Shown in pieces: positions 48,010 through 57,561 of a stretch of 63,740 bases of DNA; the stretch's first letter is position 1, and each line of letters begins with the position of its first letter. The notes below the pieces were generated by a model. That model ran no database searches. It was given only the letters and a program-made list of their open reading frames with translations, and was not told the DNA's origin. A program made the translations under genes and the position numbers. The stretch comes from an uncultured Clostridia bacterium (GTDB taxonomy: Bacteria; Bacillota; Clostridia; Oscillospirales; Oscillospiraceae), in assembly GCA_947170435.1 (NCBI GenBank), contig CAMVTO010000013.1:1-63740 (forward strand), given 5' to 3'.

Positions 48010-50250
48010 ATGCCAAAGAAGAAACAACCGGAAGAAGTCAAGCATAAAAACAATCCCAACGTCCTCGGACTGCACGCGGACGTGGTCGACCAGCGGATTA
48101 CCGAGACGCTGGAGCTCAACTATATGCCCTACGCGATGTCGGTCATCGTGTCGCGCGCTATCCCGGAGATTGACGGCTTTAAGCCGTCCCACCGCAAGCT
48201 GCTCTATACCATGTACAAGATGGGGCTGCTCAATGGCGCACGCACGAAGTCCGCGAACATCGTGGGCCAGACCATGCGCTTAAATCCCCACGGCGACGCC
48301 GCCATCTACGACACGATGGTGCGCTTGTCCCGCGGTTACGGCGCGCTGCTGCACCCCTTTGTGGATTCCAAGGGCAACTTCGGCAAGGTCTACTCCCGCG
48401 ACATGGCGTGGGCGGCGAGCCGCTATACGGAGGCGAAGCTCGCGCCGATCTGCGCGGAGCTGTTTCGCGACATCGACAGCGACACGGTGGACTTTGTCGA
48501 CAACTACGACAACACGATGAAGGAACCAGCGTTGCTGCCGACGACCTTCCCGAACATCCTCGTCTCCGCCAATCAGGGCATCGCGGTCGGTATGGCGTCG
48601 CAGCTGTGCGGTTTCAACCTCGGCGAGGTCTGCGATACGACCATCGCGTATCTGAAAAACCCGGGCTGCACCATCAGTGAAACATTGCTCGCGCCTGATT
48701 TTCCGACGGGCGGCGAGGTGCTGTACGATCCCGCGACCATCGAGGAGGTCTATAACACGGGTCGCGGCGGCATCCGTGTCCGCGCCCGCTGGCGCTACAT
48801 CAAGGAAGAAAATCTCATCGAAATCTACGAGATCCCCTACACGACCACCACCGAAGCGATCATGGACAAGGTGGCGGAGTTGATCAAGGCGGGCAAGATC
48901 AAGGAAATTGCCGACATGCGCGACGAGACCGACCTTTCCGGCCTCAAGCTGACCATCGACTTAAAGCGCGGCGTCGATCCTGACAAGCTGATGCAGAAGC
49001 TCTTCAAGTCCACGACGCTGCTCGACACAATGTCCTGCAACTTCAACGTGCTGATTGCCGGTATGCCCAAGGTCATGGGCGTGCGCGAGCTGCTGGACGA
49101 GTGGTGCGCCTGGCGCACGGAGAGCGTCAAGCGCCGCGTGTTCTTTGTGCTGAACAAGCGCAAGGAGAAGCTGCACCTGCTCAAAGGCTTAAAGCGTATC
49201 CTGCTGGACATTGACAAGGCGATCCAGATCATCCGCGAGACGGAGGCCGAGGCCGATGTGGTGCCGAATCTGATGATCGGCTTCGGCATCGACGAGGTGC
49301 AGGCGGAGTATGTGGCGGAGATCAAGCTGCGCAACATCAACCGCGAGTACATCTTAAAGCGCACCCAGGAGACTGACGCGCTGAGCGAAGAAATCGAAGA
49401 TCTGGAGGACATTCTGGCCCGCCCGTCTCGCGTGAAAAAGATCATCGTGGGTGAGCTGGAGGAGGTCAAAAAGAAGTACGCCGAGCCTCGTAAGACCGGC
49501 ATTGTCTACGATTTTGAGGAGACTGCCGAGGTCGAGGAAGACGCGGCGGACGAGTACCCCGTCACCATCTTTCTCTCCCGCCATGGCTATTTCAAGAAGA
49601 TCACACCGCAGTCGCTGCGCATGAGCGGCGAGCAGAAATACAAAGAGGATGACGGCTTGAGCCAGTCCTTTGAGACAACCAGCAACGCGGAGGTGATGTT
49701 CTTCACCGACCGCGCACAGGTCTACAAGACCCGTCTCGGCGAATTCGGCGATACCAAGGCGTCGGTACTCGGCGACTTCCTGCCCGCGAAGCTGGGTATG
49801 GACGAGGGCGAGAACGTGGTCTACATGGTGCTGCCCGGCGACTACCGCGGTTATATGCTGTTCTTTTTTGAGAACGGCAAGTGCGCCAAGGTGGAGCTGT
49901 CGGCGTATCAGACGACCTCCAACCGCCGCCGCCTCACCGGCGCGTACAGTGACAAGAGTCCGCTGCGCACGGCGATGTTTCTTGCCGAGGATGCGGAGAT
50001 CGCGGTCTATTCCAACGAGCCGCGCTGCCTCGTGGTCAATACAGCGCTGCTTGGCGTCAAGTCCACCCGCTCGACGCAGGGGGTGGCGCTGTTGACGCTG
50101 AAAAAGAACAAAACGCTGGACTATGCCTGCACGTTGGAGGCGTCCGGCATCACCAATCTTGCCCGTTATCGCGGGCGCTCCATCCCCGCCACCGGTGCGC
50201 TGCTGAAGGCGGATGATTCGGAAGAGAAGCAAATGTCAATTCTGGAGTAA
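48010..50250 (+). CDS. type II DNA topoisomerase subunit A (ParC/GyrA-like)
   Basis: 746 residues. The breakage-reunion domain has NYMPYAMSVIVSRAIPEIDG, KPSHRKLLYTMYKMG, NPHGDAAIYDTMVRLS and the catalytic tyrosine in WAASRYTEAKL. A coiled-coil gate follows (LKRTQETDALSEEIEDLEDI), then a C-terminal beta-propeller (TIFLSRHGYFKKITPQSLR and similar blades). The GyrA-box (QxRxGxG) is not seen, so it should relax or decatenate rather than supercoil. It starts 11 bases after the B-subunit stop, in one operon. Confidence 0.88.
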   Translation: MPKKKQPEEVKHKNNPNVLGLHADVVDQRITETLELNYMPYAMSVIVSRAIPEIDGFKPSHRKLLYTMYKMGLLNGARTKSANIVGQTMRLNPHGDAAIYDTMVRLSRGYGALLHPFVDSKGNFGKVYSRDMAWAASRYTEAKLAPICAELFRDIDSDTVDFVDNYDNTMKEPALLPTTFPNILVSANQGIAVGMASQLCGFNLGEVCDTTIAYLKNPGCTISETLLAPDFPTGGEVLYDPATIEEVYNTGRGGIRVRARWRYIKEENLIEIYEIPYTTTTEAIMDKVAELIKAGKIKEIADMRDETDLSGLKLTIDLKRGVDPDKLMQKLFKSTTLLDTMSCNFNVLIAGMPKVMGVRELLDEWCAWRTESVKRRVFFVLNKRKEKLHLLKGLKRILLDIDKAIQIIRETEAEADVVPNLMIGFGIDEVQAEYVAEIKLRNINREYILKRTQETDALSEEIEDLEDILARPSRVKKIIVGELEEVKKKYAEPRKTGIVYDFEETAEVEEDAADEYPVTIFLSRHGYFKKITPQSLRMSGEQKYKEDDGLSQSFETTSNAEVMFFTDRAQVYKTRLGEFGDTKASVLGDFLPAKLGMDEGENVVYMVLPGDYRGYMLFFFENGKCAKVELSAYQTTSNRRRLTGAYSDKSPLRTAMFLAEDAEIAVYSNEPRCLVVNTALLGVKSTRSTQGVALLTLKKNKTLDYACTLEASGITNLARYRGRSIPATGALLKADDSEEKQMSILE

Positions 50251-50255
50251 CCCCT

Positions 50256-51119
50256 ATGAAACGTAACGAAACCCTCAAGAGTTATGCGATCATTACCCTC
50301 GGCTGCGTTCTGTACGGTCTGGCGCTGGACTGGTTCTATGTGCCGAATGACCTCACCTGCGGCGGACTGACCGGCGTTGCGCAGATCATCCACTTCTTCG
50401 CCCCCGCGCTGCCGGTGGGCATGATGGTGATTGTGATGAACGTGCCGCTGTTTGTGCTGGGCTTTCGCCAATTCGGCTTTGGCTTTCTGGTCAAGACGCT
50501 GTACGGTATGCTGGCCAGCAGCATCATGGTGGACGTCATCACATGGATTCATGTATTTCAGCCTATGGACAAGATGCTTGCCGGATTGTATGGCGGCGTG
50601 ATCATGGGCATCGGCAGTGGCATTATGATGGCGGAGGAGGCCACCACCGGCGGTACGGAGCTGGCGACGTGGCTCATTCGGCGGCACTTCCCCAATCTGT
50701 CGTTGGGCAATATCCTGCTGGGGCTGGATCTCACGGTCATCCTGATTTTTGCCGCAGTGTTCCGTGATTTCAACAATGCGCTCTACGGCGGCTTGGCGTT
50801 GTTCATTGCCACCAAGGTGGTGGATCGCATCGTCTATGGCGGCAATACCGGCAAGCTGGCTTATATCATCAGCGAGAAAGAGAACCGGATCACGCAGGAG
50901 CTGCTTGCGCTCAATGTGGGCGTGACCAAGCTCAATGCCATGGGCGCCTATACGCGCACCGAGCGGCAGATTTTGCTCTGCGCGGTACGCCGCCGCGAGA
51001 TCGTTGTGGTCAAGCGGCTGGTTAAGGAAATCGACCCCAACGCGTTTTTCATCATGTGTGATGCCGGCGAGGTGCTGGGAGAAGGCTTTGGCGAATATGA
51101 CCCGAAAGAGATCAAATAA
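50256..51119 (+). CDS. YitT family membrane protein (DUF161/DUF2179)
   Basis: 287 residues. Five or six membrane segments (YAIITLGCVLYGLALDWFY, VGMMVIVMNVPLFVLGF, ILLGLDLTVILIFAAVF and others) make up the YitT_membrane part. The last 85 residues form a cytoplasmic DUF2179 domain (YIISEKENRITQELLALNVG, VKLRVKEIDPNAFFIMCDAGEVLGEGF-like). Function of the family is unknown; transport or signalling have been suggested. It follows the topoisomerase A gene by 5 bases and is probably co-transcribed with it. Confidence 0.88.
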   Translation: MKRNETLKSYAIITLGCVLYGLALDWFYVPNDLTCGGLTGVAQIIHFFAPALPVGMMVIVMNVPLFVLGFRQFGFGFLVKTLYGMLASSIMVDVITWIHVFQPMDKMLAGLYGGVIMGIGSGIMMAEEATTGGTELATWLIRRHFPNLSLGNILLGLDLTVILIFAAVFRDFNNALYGGLALFIATKVVDRIVYGGNTGKLAYIISEKENRITQELLALNVGVTKLNAMGAYTRTERQILLCAVRRREIVVVKRLVKEIDPNAFFIMCDAGEVLGEGFGEYDPKEIK

Positions 51120-51131
51120 GGAGGTACGGAC

Positions 51132-51737
51132 ATGGACTATACCAAGATCAATGAAGCGCTGGAAGCGCGTGGCTTTGCGGTGACAGTCTGCCCGTCAAAG
51201 GACATTGCGTCGGCCTATCTCAACGAGGTGATTGACGGCACAAGCGTCGGCTTCGGCGGTTCGATGACACTCAAGGAGATGGGACTGTTTTCGTCGCTCA
51301 GCCGCCACAATAAGGTGTACAGCCATTGGAACACACCGGAGTGGCGCACGGGGGCGGAGGTGCTTGAGGACGCGGCCCATGCCGAGGTGTTTCTCACCTC
51401 TGTCAACGGCCTCGCGGAGACCGGTGAGATCATCAACATCGACGGTACGGGCAACCGCGTTGCCTCGACTCTTTACGGCCACAAGAAGGTCTACTTTGTC
51501 GTAGGCCGCAATAAGATCGCGCCAACCTATGATGAGGCGCTGTGGCGCGCCCGGAACATGGCAGGCCCGAAGAATGCCCGTCGCCTGGGCGTCAAGACTC
51601 CCTGCGCCGTAAAGGGCGACAAATGCTACGACTGCAAGAGCCCGGAGCGCATCTGCCGCGCACTGGTCGTGCTGTGGGAAGCGGTGAAGAGCTGCGAGAT
51701 GGAAGTCGTGCTCGTGGATGAGGATCTGGGCTATTGA
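51132..51737 (+). CDS. LUD domain protein (LutC/YkgG-type lactate utilization protein)
   Basis: 201 residues, beginning MDYTKINEALEARGFAVTVC with AAGGAGGT upstream. The LUD core shows GTSVGFGGSMTLKEMGLF, AHAEVFLTSVNGLAETGEIIN and VVGRNKIAPTYDEALWRAR. A cysteine pair cluster, CAVKGDKCYDCKSPERIC, occurs near the C terminus and could bind an iron-sulphur cluster. Full LutABC lactate oxidation needs partners that are absent here, so the substrate is uncertain. Part of the YitT transcript. Confidence 0.85.
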   Translation: MDYTKINEALEARGFAVTVCPSKDIASAYLNEVIDGTSVGFGGSMTLKEMGLFSSLSRHNKVYSHWNTPEWRTGAEVLEDAAHAEVFLTSVNGLAETGEIINIDGTGNRVASTLYGHKKVYFVVGRNKIAPTYDEALWRARNMAGPKNARRLGVKTPCAVKGDKCYDCKSPERICRALVVLWEAVKSCEMEVVLVDEDLGY

Positions 51738-52477
51738 GCCGCCGCTTGACAACGACATATCTGCTTGCGCTCTGCCTGCTGCTCACCGGCTGCGGGGAGC
51801 GGCTGCTGGAGCGCTCCTATTCCTCGGTTGTGCCGCACAGCGCGGCCTATCGGGAGACGGAGAGTGCCAACACGCTGCGCGCGGAAAACTATCCAGATCT
51901 TGTCAATGCGCTGCTGATGCTTCTGGGAGACCACAGCGAGGCGGGGACGGTGCGCATTTACGGCGATGCGCCGGACAAAGCGCGACTGGCAGAGGATGCC
52001 TGCGTTGAGGTGCAGAAGGAGACGGCACTGGGCGCGTACCTGCTGGACTACATCACCTATGAGGGAAAGGCGGAGAGCGACTACTACGAGCTGAAAGTGC
52101 GCTTCGGCTATCGCCGCACAGCGGAGGAACTGTCCGGCATGGTCAACGCTACCAGCGCTGAAGCACTGCCGGATCTGCTGCGTGCCGCCATTGACGAGGG
52201 ACGCAATGCTGTTACGATCCGCTTTGGCTATCTCGGCGGCGGGCGTGAGAGCGTGACAGAGCAGGTCGAAATCGTTCACCGGGAGCTTTACCCGCCGGAG
52301 CCGGAGGCAGAAGCGGCGGAAGAGCCGGCGGAAGAGCCGACGGAGACGGAGGAGCTTTCGTCTGAACCGCCGGAGGAAGCGCCCTACGATCTCTCGCCGT
52401 GGCAGGTACTGTTTTATCCCAATGATGAAAAACCGGGAATCGTGGAGGTTCTCTTACATGAAAAACCCGACGCCTGA
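51734..52477 (+). CDS. lipoprotein, 247 aa, unknown function
   Basis: Start is a TTG that overlaps the previous stop by two bases; GATGAGG lies about 10 bases upstream. Signal sequence MSRRLTTTYLLALCLLLTGC ends in a lipobox cysteine at residue 20. The mature part has a folded central region (SDYYELKVRFGYRRTAEELSG, AVTIRFGYLGGGRESVTEQ). A glutamate- and proline-rich linker (about 193-222) precedes a short C terminus. Likely membrane-tethered on the outside. No family name recognised. A terminator follows. Confidence 0.75.
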   Translation: MSRRLTTTYLLALCLLLTGCGERLLERSYSSVVPHSAAYRETESANTLRAENYPDLVNALLMLLGDHSEAGTVRIYGDAPDKARLAEDACVEVQKETALGAYLLDYITYEGKAESDYYELKVRFGYRRTAEELSGMVNATSAEALPDLLRAAIDEGRNAVTIRFGYLGGGRESVTEQVEIVHRELYPPEPEAEAAEEPAEEPTETEELSSEPPEEAPYDLSPWQVLFYPNDEKPGIVEVLLHEKPDA

Positions 52478-52492
52478 GCGTCGGGTTTTTGT
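52461..52492. terminator. terminator between the lipoprotein gene and prfC
   Basis: AAAACCCGACGC pairs with GCGTCGGGTTTT around a CTGA loop; T runs on both strands suit the two converging genes. Confidence 0.85.
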
Positions 52493-52496
52493 TTTG

Positions 52497-54077
52497 TTAT
52501 ACGCTGAGCCAGTCAATGAGCTCCAGTCCGGGGTTGTGCTTGGTGAGGAAGCCGACCGACCACTCGCCGCCAAAGGCGATGAGCTTGCGGCCCTTGAAGT
52601 CCTCCAGCACGCGGGACCCGGTGCACAGCACCAGATCCTTTGGCTCACAGGGGCATTCGCCAATGAGCCGCAGATGCTCATAGGGCAGACCGCTCATGCG
52701 GAGATCGACGCCGTACTCGCCCTTCATGCGGTACTCAAATACGTCGAACTGGAGCGTGCCGACTACGCCGACCACCACGTCCTCAAAGCCGCTGTCGGGG
52801 ATCTTGAAGATCTGGATCGCGCCCTCCTGGGCGATCTGTGTGATACCCTTGACAAACTGCTTGCGCTTCATGGTGTCCATGGGGGATACGGACATGAAGT
52901 GTTCCGGTTCAAAGGTGGGAATGCCCGAATAGCGGAACTTCTTCCCCGGAATGGTGATGGTGTCGCCGATGGAAAAGAGACCCGGATCAAACACACCGAT
53001 GATGTCGCCCGCATAGGCGGTGTCGACGATCTCGCGCTCCGCCGCCATCATGGTCTGGGGCTGGGAAAGGCGCATTTTCTTGCCGCTCTGGACGTGGAAA
53101 TACTCCGCGTCGCGCTCAAACTTGCCCGAGCAGATGCGCATAAACGCAAGACGGTCGCGGTGCGCCTTGTTCATATTCGCCTGAATCTTGAACACAAACG
53201 CTGAGAAATCCGGGGAGAACACATCCACTTCGCCCTCGTCGCTCTCACGGGAGAGCGGGGCGCTGGTCATGGCAAGGAAATGCTCCAGGAACGGCTCCAC
53301 ACCGAAGTTGGTCAGCGCTGAACCGAAGAACACAGGGGACAACGTGCCGTTGCGCACGGCCTTGAGGTCGAATTCGCGGCCCGCGCCCAGCAGCTCGATC
53401 TCGTCTGCCAGTGCGTCGCGGCGATCCTTGCCGAGCATGTCGGCGAGCATAGGATCGTCCAGCTCGATCTCGGTGACGCCGGCCTTCTTCGCGTGGCCCG
53501 CGTCGGTGAAGTGCAGAATGCAGTGCTTCTCGCGGTCGTAGACGCCTTGAAACGCTTTGCCGCTGCCGATGGGCCAGTTGACGGCATAGGTGTCAATGCC
53601 AAGCTCCCGCTCGACCTCCTCACACAGCTCCAGCGGATCGCGAGCTTCGCGATCCATCTTGTTGATGAACGTGAAGATGGGGATGTGGCGCAGGGCACAG
53701 ACCTTAAAGAGCTTGCGCGTCTGGGGCTCCACGCCCTTCGCACCGTCGATGACCATCACCGCGCTGTCGGCCGCCATCAGCGTGCGGTAAGTGTCCTCCG
53801 AAAAATCCTGGTGGCCCGGTGTGTCGAGGATGTTGATGCAATAACCGTCGTGCTGGAACTGCATGACCGACGACGTGACCGAAATGCCGCGCTGTTTCTC
53901 AATTTCCATCCAGTCTGAGGTCGCCGCACGGGCGCGCTTGCCCTTGACCTCGCCCGCCTGCGCAATGGCGCCGCCATAGAGCAGAAACTTTTCGGTGAGT
54001 GTCGTTTTACCGGCGTCCGGGTGAGAGATAATTGCAAAAGTCCTGCGCCGGGAAATCTCTTCCTGTAGAGTTGACAT
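52497..54077 (-). CDS. prfC: peptide chain release factor 3 (RF3)
   Basis: 526 residues from the ATG at 54077, with AAGGAG 8 bases upstream; the open frame continues further but without family similarity. Translational GTPase motifs: SHPDAGKTTLTEKFL (G1), RGISVTSSVMQF (G2), DTPGHQDF (G3) and FINKMDREARD (G4). RF3-type domains II and III follow (LAFMRICSGKFERD, KRKQFVKGITQIAQEGAIQIF). It recycles RF1 and RF2 from the ribosome after termination. Single gene between two terminators. Confidence 0.93.
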   Translation of the reverse strand: MSTLQEEISRRRTFAIISHPDAGKTTLTEKFLLYGGAIAQAGEVKGKRARAATSDWMEIEKQRGISVTSSVMQFQHDGYCINILDTPGHQDFSEDTYRTLMAADSAVMVIDGAKGVEPQTRKLFKVCALRHIPIFTFINKMDREARDPLELCEEVERELGIDTYAVNWPIGSGKAFQGVYDREKHCILHFTDAGHAKKAGVTEIELDDPMLADMLGKDRRDALADEIELLGAGREFDLKAVRNGTLSPVFFGSALTNFGVEPFLEHFLAMTSAPLSRESDEGEVDVFSPDFSAFVFKIQANMNKAHRDRLAFMRICSGKFERDAEYFHVQSGKKMRLSQPQTMMAAEREIVDTAYAGDIIGVFDPGLFSIGDTITIPGKKFRYSGIPTFEPEHFMSVSPMDTMKRKQFVKGITQIAQEGAIQIFKIPDSGFEDVVVGVVGTLQFDVFEYRMKGEYGVDLRMSGLPYEHLRLIGECPCEPKDLVLCTGSRVLEDFKGRKLIAFGGEWSVGFLTKHNPGLELIDWLSV

Positions 54078-54130
54078 AATACAAGCTCCTTCGTTTTGAG
54101 GCGGGCACTGATGAGATGCTGCGTCCCGCT

Positions 54131-54169
54131 CCAAAAAAAGAAACCGGCCGCAGGCCGGTTTCTTTTTTT
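54131..54169. terminator. long bidirectional terminator between prfC and tRNA-Gly
   Basis: A perfect stem of 18-19 bp: CCAAAAAAAGAAACCGGCC with its exact complement around the loop GCA. It ends transcription of the tRNA on the minus strand. Confidence 0.8.
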
Positions 54170-54244
54170 GGAGCGGGCAACGAGGCTCGAACTCGCTACC
54201 TCCACCTTGGCAAGGTGGCGCTCTACCAGATGAGCTATGCCCGC
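54169..54244 (-). tRNA. tRNA-Gly (anticodon GCC), CCA encoded
   Basis: The minus-strand transcript begins GCGGGCATAGCTCATCTGGT and ends TGCCCGCTCCA. The acceptor arm GCGGGCA/TGCCCGC, D arm, anticodon arm CCACC-TTGCCAA-GGTGG (anticodon GCC) and T arm with GTTCGAG all pair. The 3' CCA is encoded. Confidence 0.95.
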
Positions 54245-54256
54245 GGAACGAGACAA

Positions 54257-54285
54257 ACTATAGCACGTTCCGCCTGCCTTGTCAA
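54257..54285 (-). promoter_or_regulatory. tRNA-Gly promoter
   Basis: On the minus strand TTGACA (complement of 54280-54285), 17 bp, TATAGT (complement of 54257-54262), placing transcription start a few bases before the tRNA. Confidence 0.8.
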
Positions 54286-54311
54286 GGGAAAAATTTACTT
54301 TTTTGCTTTTT

Positions 54312-54752
54312 TTAGTTTTCAGCTTTCGCTTCGACCTTTTCCAGCGAAAAGCCGAGGCGGAGATGTCCTGAGGTCACGTTATAGCTGATTTTGCCGTCTT
54401 TATAGGTGAACTCCTTGGTTTCCTCACGGGAGGTGCGGTTGTAGTAATAGGACTGATCCAGTTCCTCTTTCGTATATTTGTTTTCGGAGACCCAGACATA
54501 AGGCTCCTTGCCGTCTGCCGGGGCGGTGAAGGTACCGGACCAGTAGAGGTCACGCTTGTCCTCCGAGGGCAGATACCACCAGATCTCGATGGTGTCGTCG
54601 GTGATGGTCGCGATGTGGAACCAGTCATTCTCGGTGGATTGAATCCACCCGCCGATCAGATCCGGCGGCGTTGCGGTGTCTTTTTTTGAGCAGCCTGCGA
54701 GAGTGAGGGCTGTTACGGCTGCCAACAGCAGGGCAATCCATTTCTTAGTCAT
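54312..54752 (-). CDS. lipoprotein, 146 aa, unknown function
   Basis: Signal peptide with lipobox: LLLAAVTALTLAGC, cysteine at residue 21. The mature domain (about 125 residues) is predicted beta-rich (WFHIATITDDTIEIWWYLPS, EPYVWVSENKYTKEE), like small extracellular lipoproteins that often flank phage or mobile elements. Its start overlaps the stop of the htrA-like gene by 4 bases (ATGA), so both are co-transcribed. A role in envelope quality control with the protease would be inference only. Confidence 0.7.
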   Translation of the reverse strand: MTKKWIALLLAAVTALTLAGCSKKDTATPPDLIGGWIQSTENDWFHIATITDDTIEIWWYLPSEDKRDLYWSGTFTAPADGKEPYVWVSENKYTKEELDQSYYYNRTSREETKEFTYKDGKISYNVTSGHLRLGFSLEKVEAKAEN

Positions 54753-56110
54753 TTCTCTGTGTTCTCCTTAAGAATAATACCCATGGCGGAGCGTTCGCCG
54801 TTGTGCTCAACCTCCAATGTCAGCGTTTCGCCGGCGCGGTGGCGGCGGCGCACGCGCAGCAGATCGTTGATGTCGTCGAGCGGTTCGCCGTCTGCGGTAA
54901 CGATCAGATCGCCCGGGATTAGCCCGGCGTCATCTGCCGCGCCGTGCGGCGTGACTTCGTAGATCTGCAGGGCGGTTTCGCCGCCGGGCAGCGTGACGGC
55001 ATCGCGCAGGATGGTCGCGCCCAGCACCGGTTCTCCGTGGAGTTCGCCGTATTCAATGAGGTCGTCCACCATCCACGCGGCAAAGCTGACGGGAATGGCG
55101 AAGCCGAGCCCCTCTACGTTGATCCTGCCGCCGGCACCCATTTTCATCGTGTTGATGCCGATGACCTGCCCGTAGACATTGATGAGCGGGCCGCCGGAGT
55201 TGCCGCTGTTGAGAGCGGCGTTGGTCTGGATCAATGTCAGGCGGATGCCGTCCACCGTGACGTCACGATTGATGGCGGACACGATACCGTCGGTCAGCGT
55301 GCCGCGCAGCTGCACACCCAGCGGGTTGCCGATGGCATACACCGGGTCGCCGACGGTCAGCTCATCGCTGTTGCCGAATTCTGCGGTGGGAAGGTTTTGC
55401 GCTTTGATTTTGATGACCGCAAGATCCTGCTCCGTGTCATACCCGACCAGCTTTGCGGCAAAGCTGTACCCATTGTCCAGCACGGCATAGCACTGCGTGC
55501 CGCCGGCAACCACATGGGCGTTTGTGACAATGTAGCCGTCAGGGGTGAAGATGACGCCGGTTCCGATGATGGCGCTGCCGTCAGGCATCGCGGTGGCTAC
55601 CGTGACCGTGCAGGGATTCACGCGCTCGTATATCTCCTGAATGGTCAGCTCATCGCCGTGCTCCTCGGCACAGCGAAGCCGCACGCCGCTGCTGTTGGGA
55701 TAGCGCTCGATGGTGGTTTCAGCGGGGACGTAGTCAAACGCGCTGTTGTGCCGCTCTGTCTCGAAGCGGAAGCTCTCCTGCGGTTGGGCGTGGTTTTGCG
55801 CCGCACGCCGCGCAGAGCGCACACCGAGCACACACAGCGTGATCAACAGGGCGGCGGCACAAATCAAAAAGATACGCAACCCTGTACGGGAGTGATTCGC
55901 TGCGGCTTCTTCCGGCTCATCCTCTGTATCCGCACATTCTGGCTCTGGCGGAGGAGGCACAGGCCTGCGGCGTCCCGGCAGAGGCTTCGGGGCGACGTAG
56001 CGCAGGACAATGGGCTGCGGCTCCGGCGCTTGATAGCGCAACACAACCTCCCGGGGCATTTCCAGCTCGGGAGTATCCAGTGAATGTAGAATTTCTTCAA
56101 ATCTGTCCAT
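54749..56110 (-). CDS. HtrA/DegP-type serine protease with PDZ domain
   Basis: 453 residues. A cytoplasmic N terminus with proline-rich sequence is followed by a single membrane segment (IFLICAAALLITLCVLG, about residues 80-97). The trypsin-like domain outside shows the catalytic histidine in VTNAHVVAGG, aspartate in EQDLAVIKIKA and serine in LNSGNSGGPLIN. A PDZ domain follows (GAADDAGLIPGDLIVTADGE). It degrades misfolded proteins at the membrane. Downstream of a two-component system in the same direction, so possibly envelope-stress controlled. Confidence 0.9.
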   Translation of the reverse strand: MDRFEEILHSLDTPELEMPREVVLRYQAPEPQPIVLRYVAPKPLPGRRRPVPPPPEPECADTEDEPEEAAANHSRTGLRIFLICAAALLITLCVLGVRSARRAAQNHAQPQESFRFETERHNSAFDYVPAETTIERYPNSSGVRLRCAEEHGDELTIQEIYERVNPCTVTVATAMPDGSAIIGTGVIFTPDGYIVTNAHVVAGGTQCYAVLDNGYSFAAKLVGYDTEQDLAVIKIKAQNLPTAEFGNSDELTVGDPVYAIGNPLGVQLRGTLTDGIVSAINRDVTVDGIRLTLIQTNAALNSGNSGGPLINVYGQVIGINTMKMGAGGRINVEGLGFAIPVSFAAWMVDDLIEYGELHGEPVLGATILRDAVTLPGGETALQIYEVTPHGAADDAGLIPGDLIVTADGEPLDDINDLLRVRRRHRAGETLTLEVEHNGERSAMGIILKENTEK

Positions 56111-56121
56111 AGCAGTCTCTC

Positions 56122-57561
56122 TCAGCCGCTCGCCAGGGAGACGGTGAAGGTGAAAGTGGTGATGCTGTCTTCGCTGGTGACGGCGATCTGTTCTTTGTGC
56201 TGGTCAAGAATGGTGCGCACGACGTAGAGACCGAGCCCTACACCGTCCTTATCCTCGCTGCGGGATTTATCGCTTTTATGGAAGCGCTCGAAGAGCAGTG
56301 GGATTTCATCAGCGGGAATGGTGTCGCCCTCGTTGCGGACACTGACCAACGCCTTGCCGTTGGCCACCGCGAGACCGAGGTAGAGCGTCGAGCCCGCGCG
56401 CGCGAACTTCGTCGCGTTCTCCAGCAGGTTGTAGATTACCTGCGTGATGAGGTCGTTGTCGCCCAGAACGGTCACGCTGTTGTCAGGGATGTTGGCGTCC
56501 ACGTCCAGCCCGCGGTCGGTGATCTTTTTCTCCATGGAAATCAGTACGCGGCGCATGCTCTCGCAGATGTCAAAGGGTGTTTTGTGCAGCTCACGCGACT
56601 GAAGCCGCGAGATATCCAGCATTCGCCGCACCAGGCGGGAGAGCCGGCGGCTCTCGTCGGAGATGATGCGCAGGTACTGCTTTTCCTCTTCCGGCGGAAT
56701 GGTGCCGTCCAGAATGCCGTCGGTATAGCCCGCGATGGTGGTCATCGGAGTTTTCAACTCGTGGGAGACGTTGGCAATGAACTCGCGGCGCTGGCGTTCT
56801 GTTTCCTGCAAGGAGTCTGCCATATTGTTAAAAGAGCTTGCCAGCTCGGCGATCTCCACGGGATCGTCATAGCCCCGCATGCGGATGTCAAAGTTGCCGT
56901 CGGCGAAGCGCCGCGTCGCCTCCGCCATCTCGCTGATGGGACGGGACTGGCGCATGCTGAGCCAGGCGCTGACGACAAAGGAGAGCAGCAGCGCCGTCAC
57001 GGCGGTCATAAAAAACATGCCGATGAAGCCGCGCCACATGGCGGTTAGCTCCCGCGCCTCGGTTACGGCGATCACAACGCCGACGGTCTGGCCCATGGAT
57101 TCGATGGGCACGCCGACGGCAAAGTGTTTCCCAGTGTAGATATCACCCAGCGTGGTGCGGTCAAAGTTGCCTTCGCCGTGGAGAATGCCGTCTGTCATTC
57201 CCTCCGGCAGCTTGAGCACGCGGCCCTCCAGAGTGGCGTCGGAGGTCAGCAGCACATTGCCCTGCAAATTGCAGATGAGAAAGTTCTCATCGGTGACAGA
57301 CGCCGCAAAGGAGGCCAGCTCCCGCATGCCGGACAGCGACCCGCCCGTGACATAGGAGGACACCATGCGAGAGACGACCTCAGCCTTGGTGCGCATGTCC
57401 GATTCCCGCTGATTGCGCGAATAGGTGTAGCTGAGCGCAAAGAACGACATGCCCAGCAGCACCAGCGTCAGCACCACGACAGAAGCGGTCAGCAAAAAGT
57501 TTTGCCAATAGATTGTTTGGAAGCGCCGCGGCAACGACGCTTTTTTCAGTGCGTCGCTCAT
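56122..57561 (-). CDS. HAMP-domain sensor histidine kinase
   Basis: 479 residues from the ATG at 57561, which overlaps the response regulator stop (ATGA). Membrane segment 1 (FLLTASVVVLTLVLLGMSFFAL), an extracellular sensing region of about 130 residues, segment 2 (GMFFMTAVTALLLSFVVSAW), a HAMP domain (PISEMAEATRRFADGNFDIRM), HisKA with the phospho-histidine in FIANVSHELKTPMTTIAGY, and the ATPase domain (LLENATKFARAGS, DGVGLGLYVVRTI). The extra-cytoplasmic region resembles CssS/ResE-type sensors. It phosphorylates the adjacent OmpR-type regulator. Confidence 0.92.
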   Translation of the reverse strand: MSDALKKASLPRRFQTIYWQNFLLTASVVVLTLVLLGMSFFALSYTYSRNQRESDMRTKAEVVSRMVSSYVTGGSLSGMRELASFAASVTDENFLICNLQGNVLLTSDATLEGRVLKLPEGMTDGILHGEGNFDRTTLGDIYTGKHFAVGVPIESMGQTVGVVIAVTEARELTAMWRGFIGMFFMTAVTALLLSFVVSAWLSMRQSRPISEMAEATRRFADGNFDIRMRGYDDPVEIAELASSFNNMADSLQETERQRREFIANVSHELKTPMTTIAGYTDGILDGTIPPEEEKQYLRIISDESRRLSRLVRRMLDISRLQSRELHKTPFDICESMRRVLISMEKKITDRGLDVDANIPDNSVTVLGDNDLITQVIYNLLENATKFARAGSTLYLGLAVANGKALVSVRNEGDTIPADEIPLLFERFHKSDKSRSEDKDGVGLGLYVVRTILDQHKEQIAVTSEDSITTFTFTVSLASG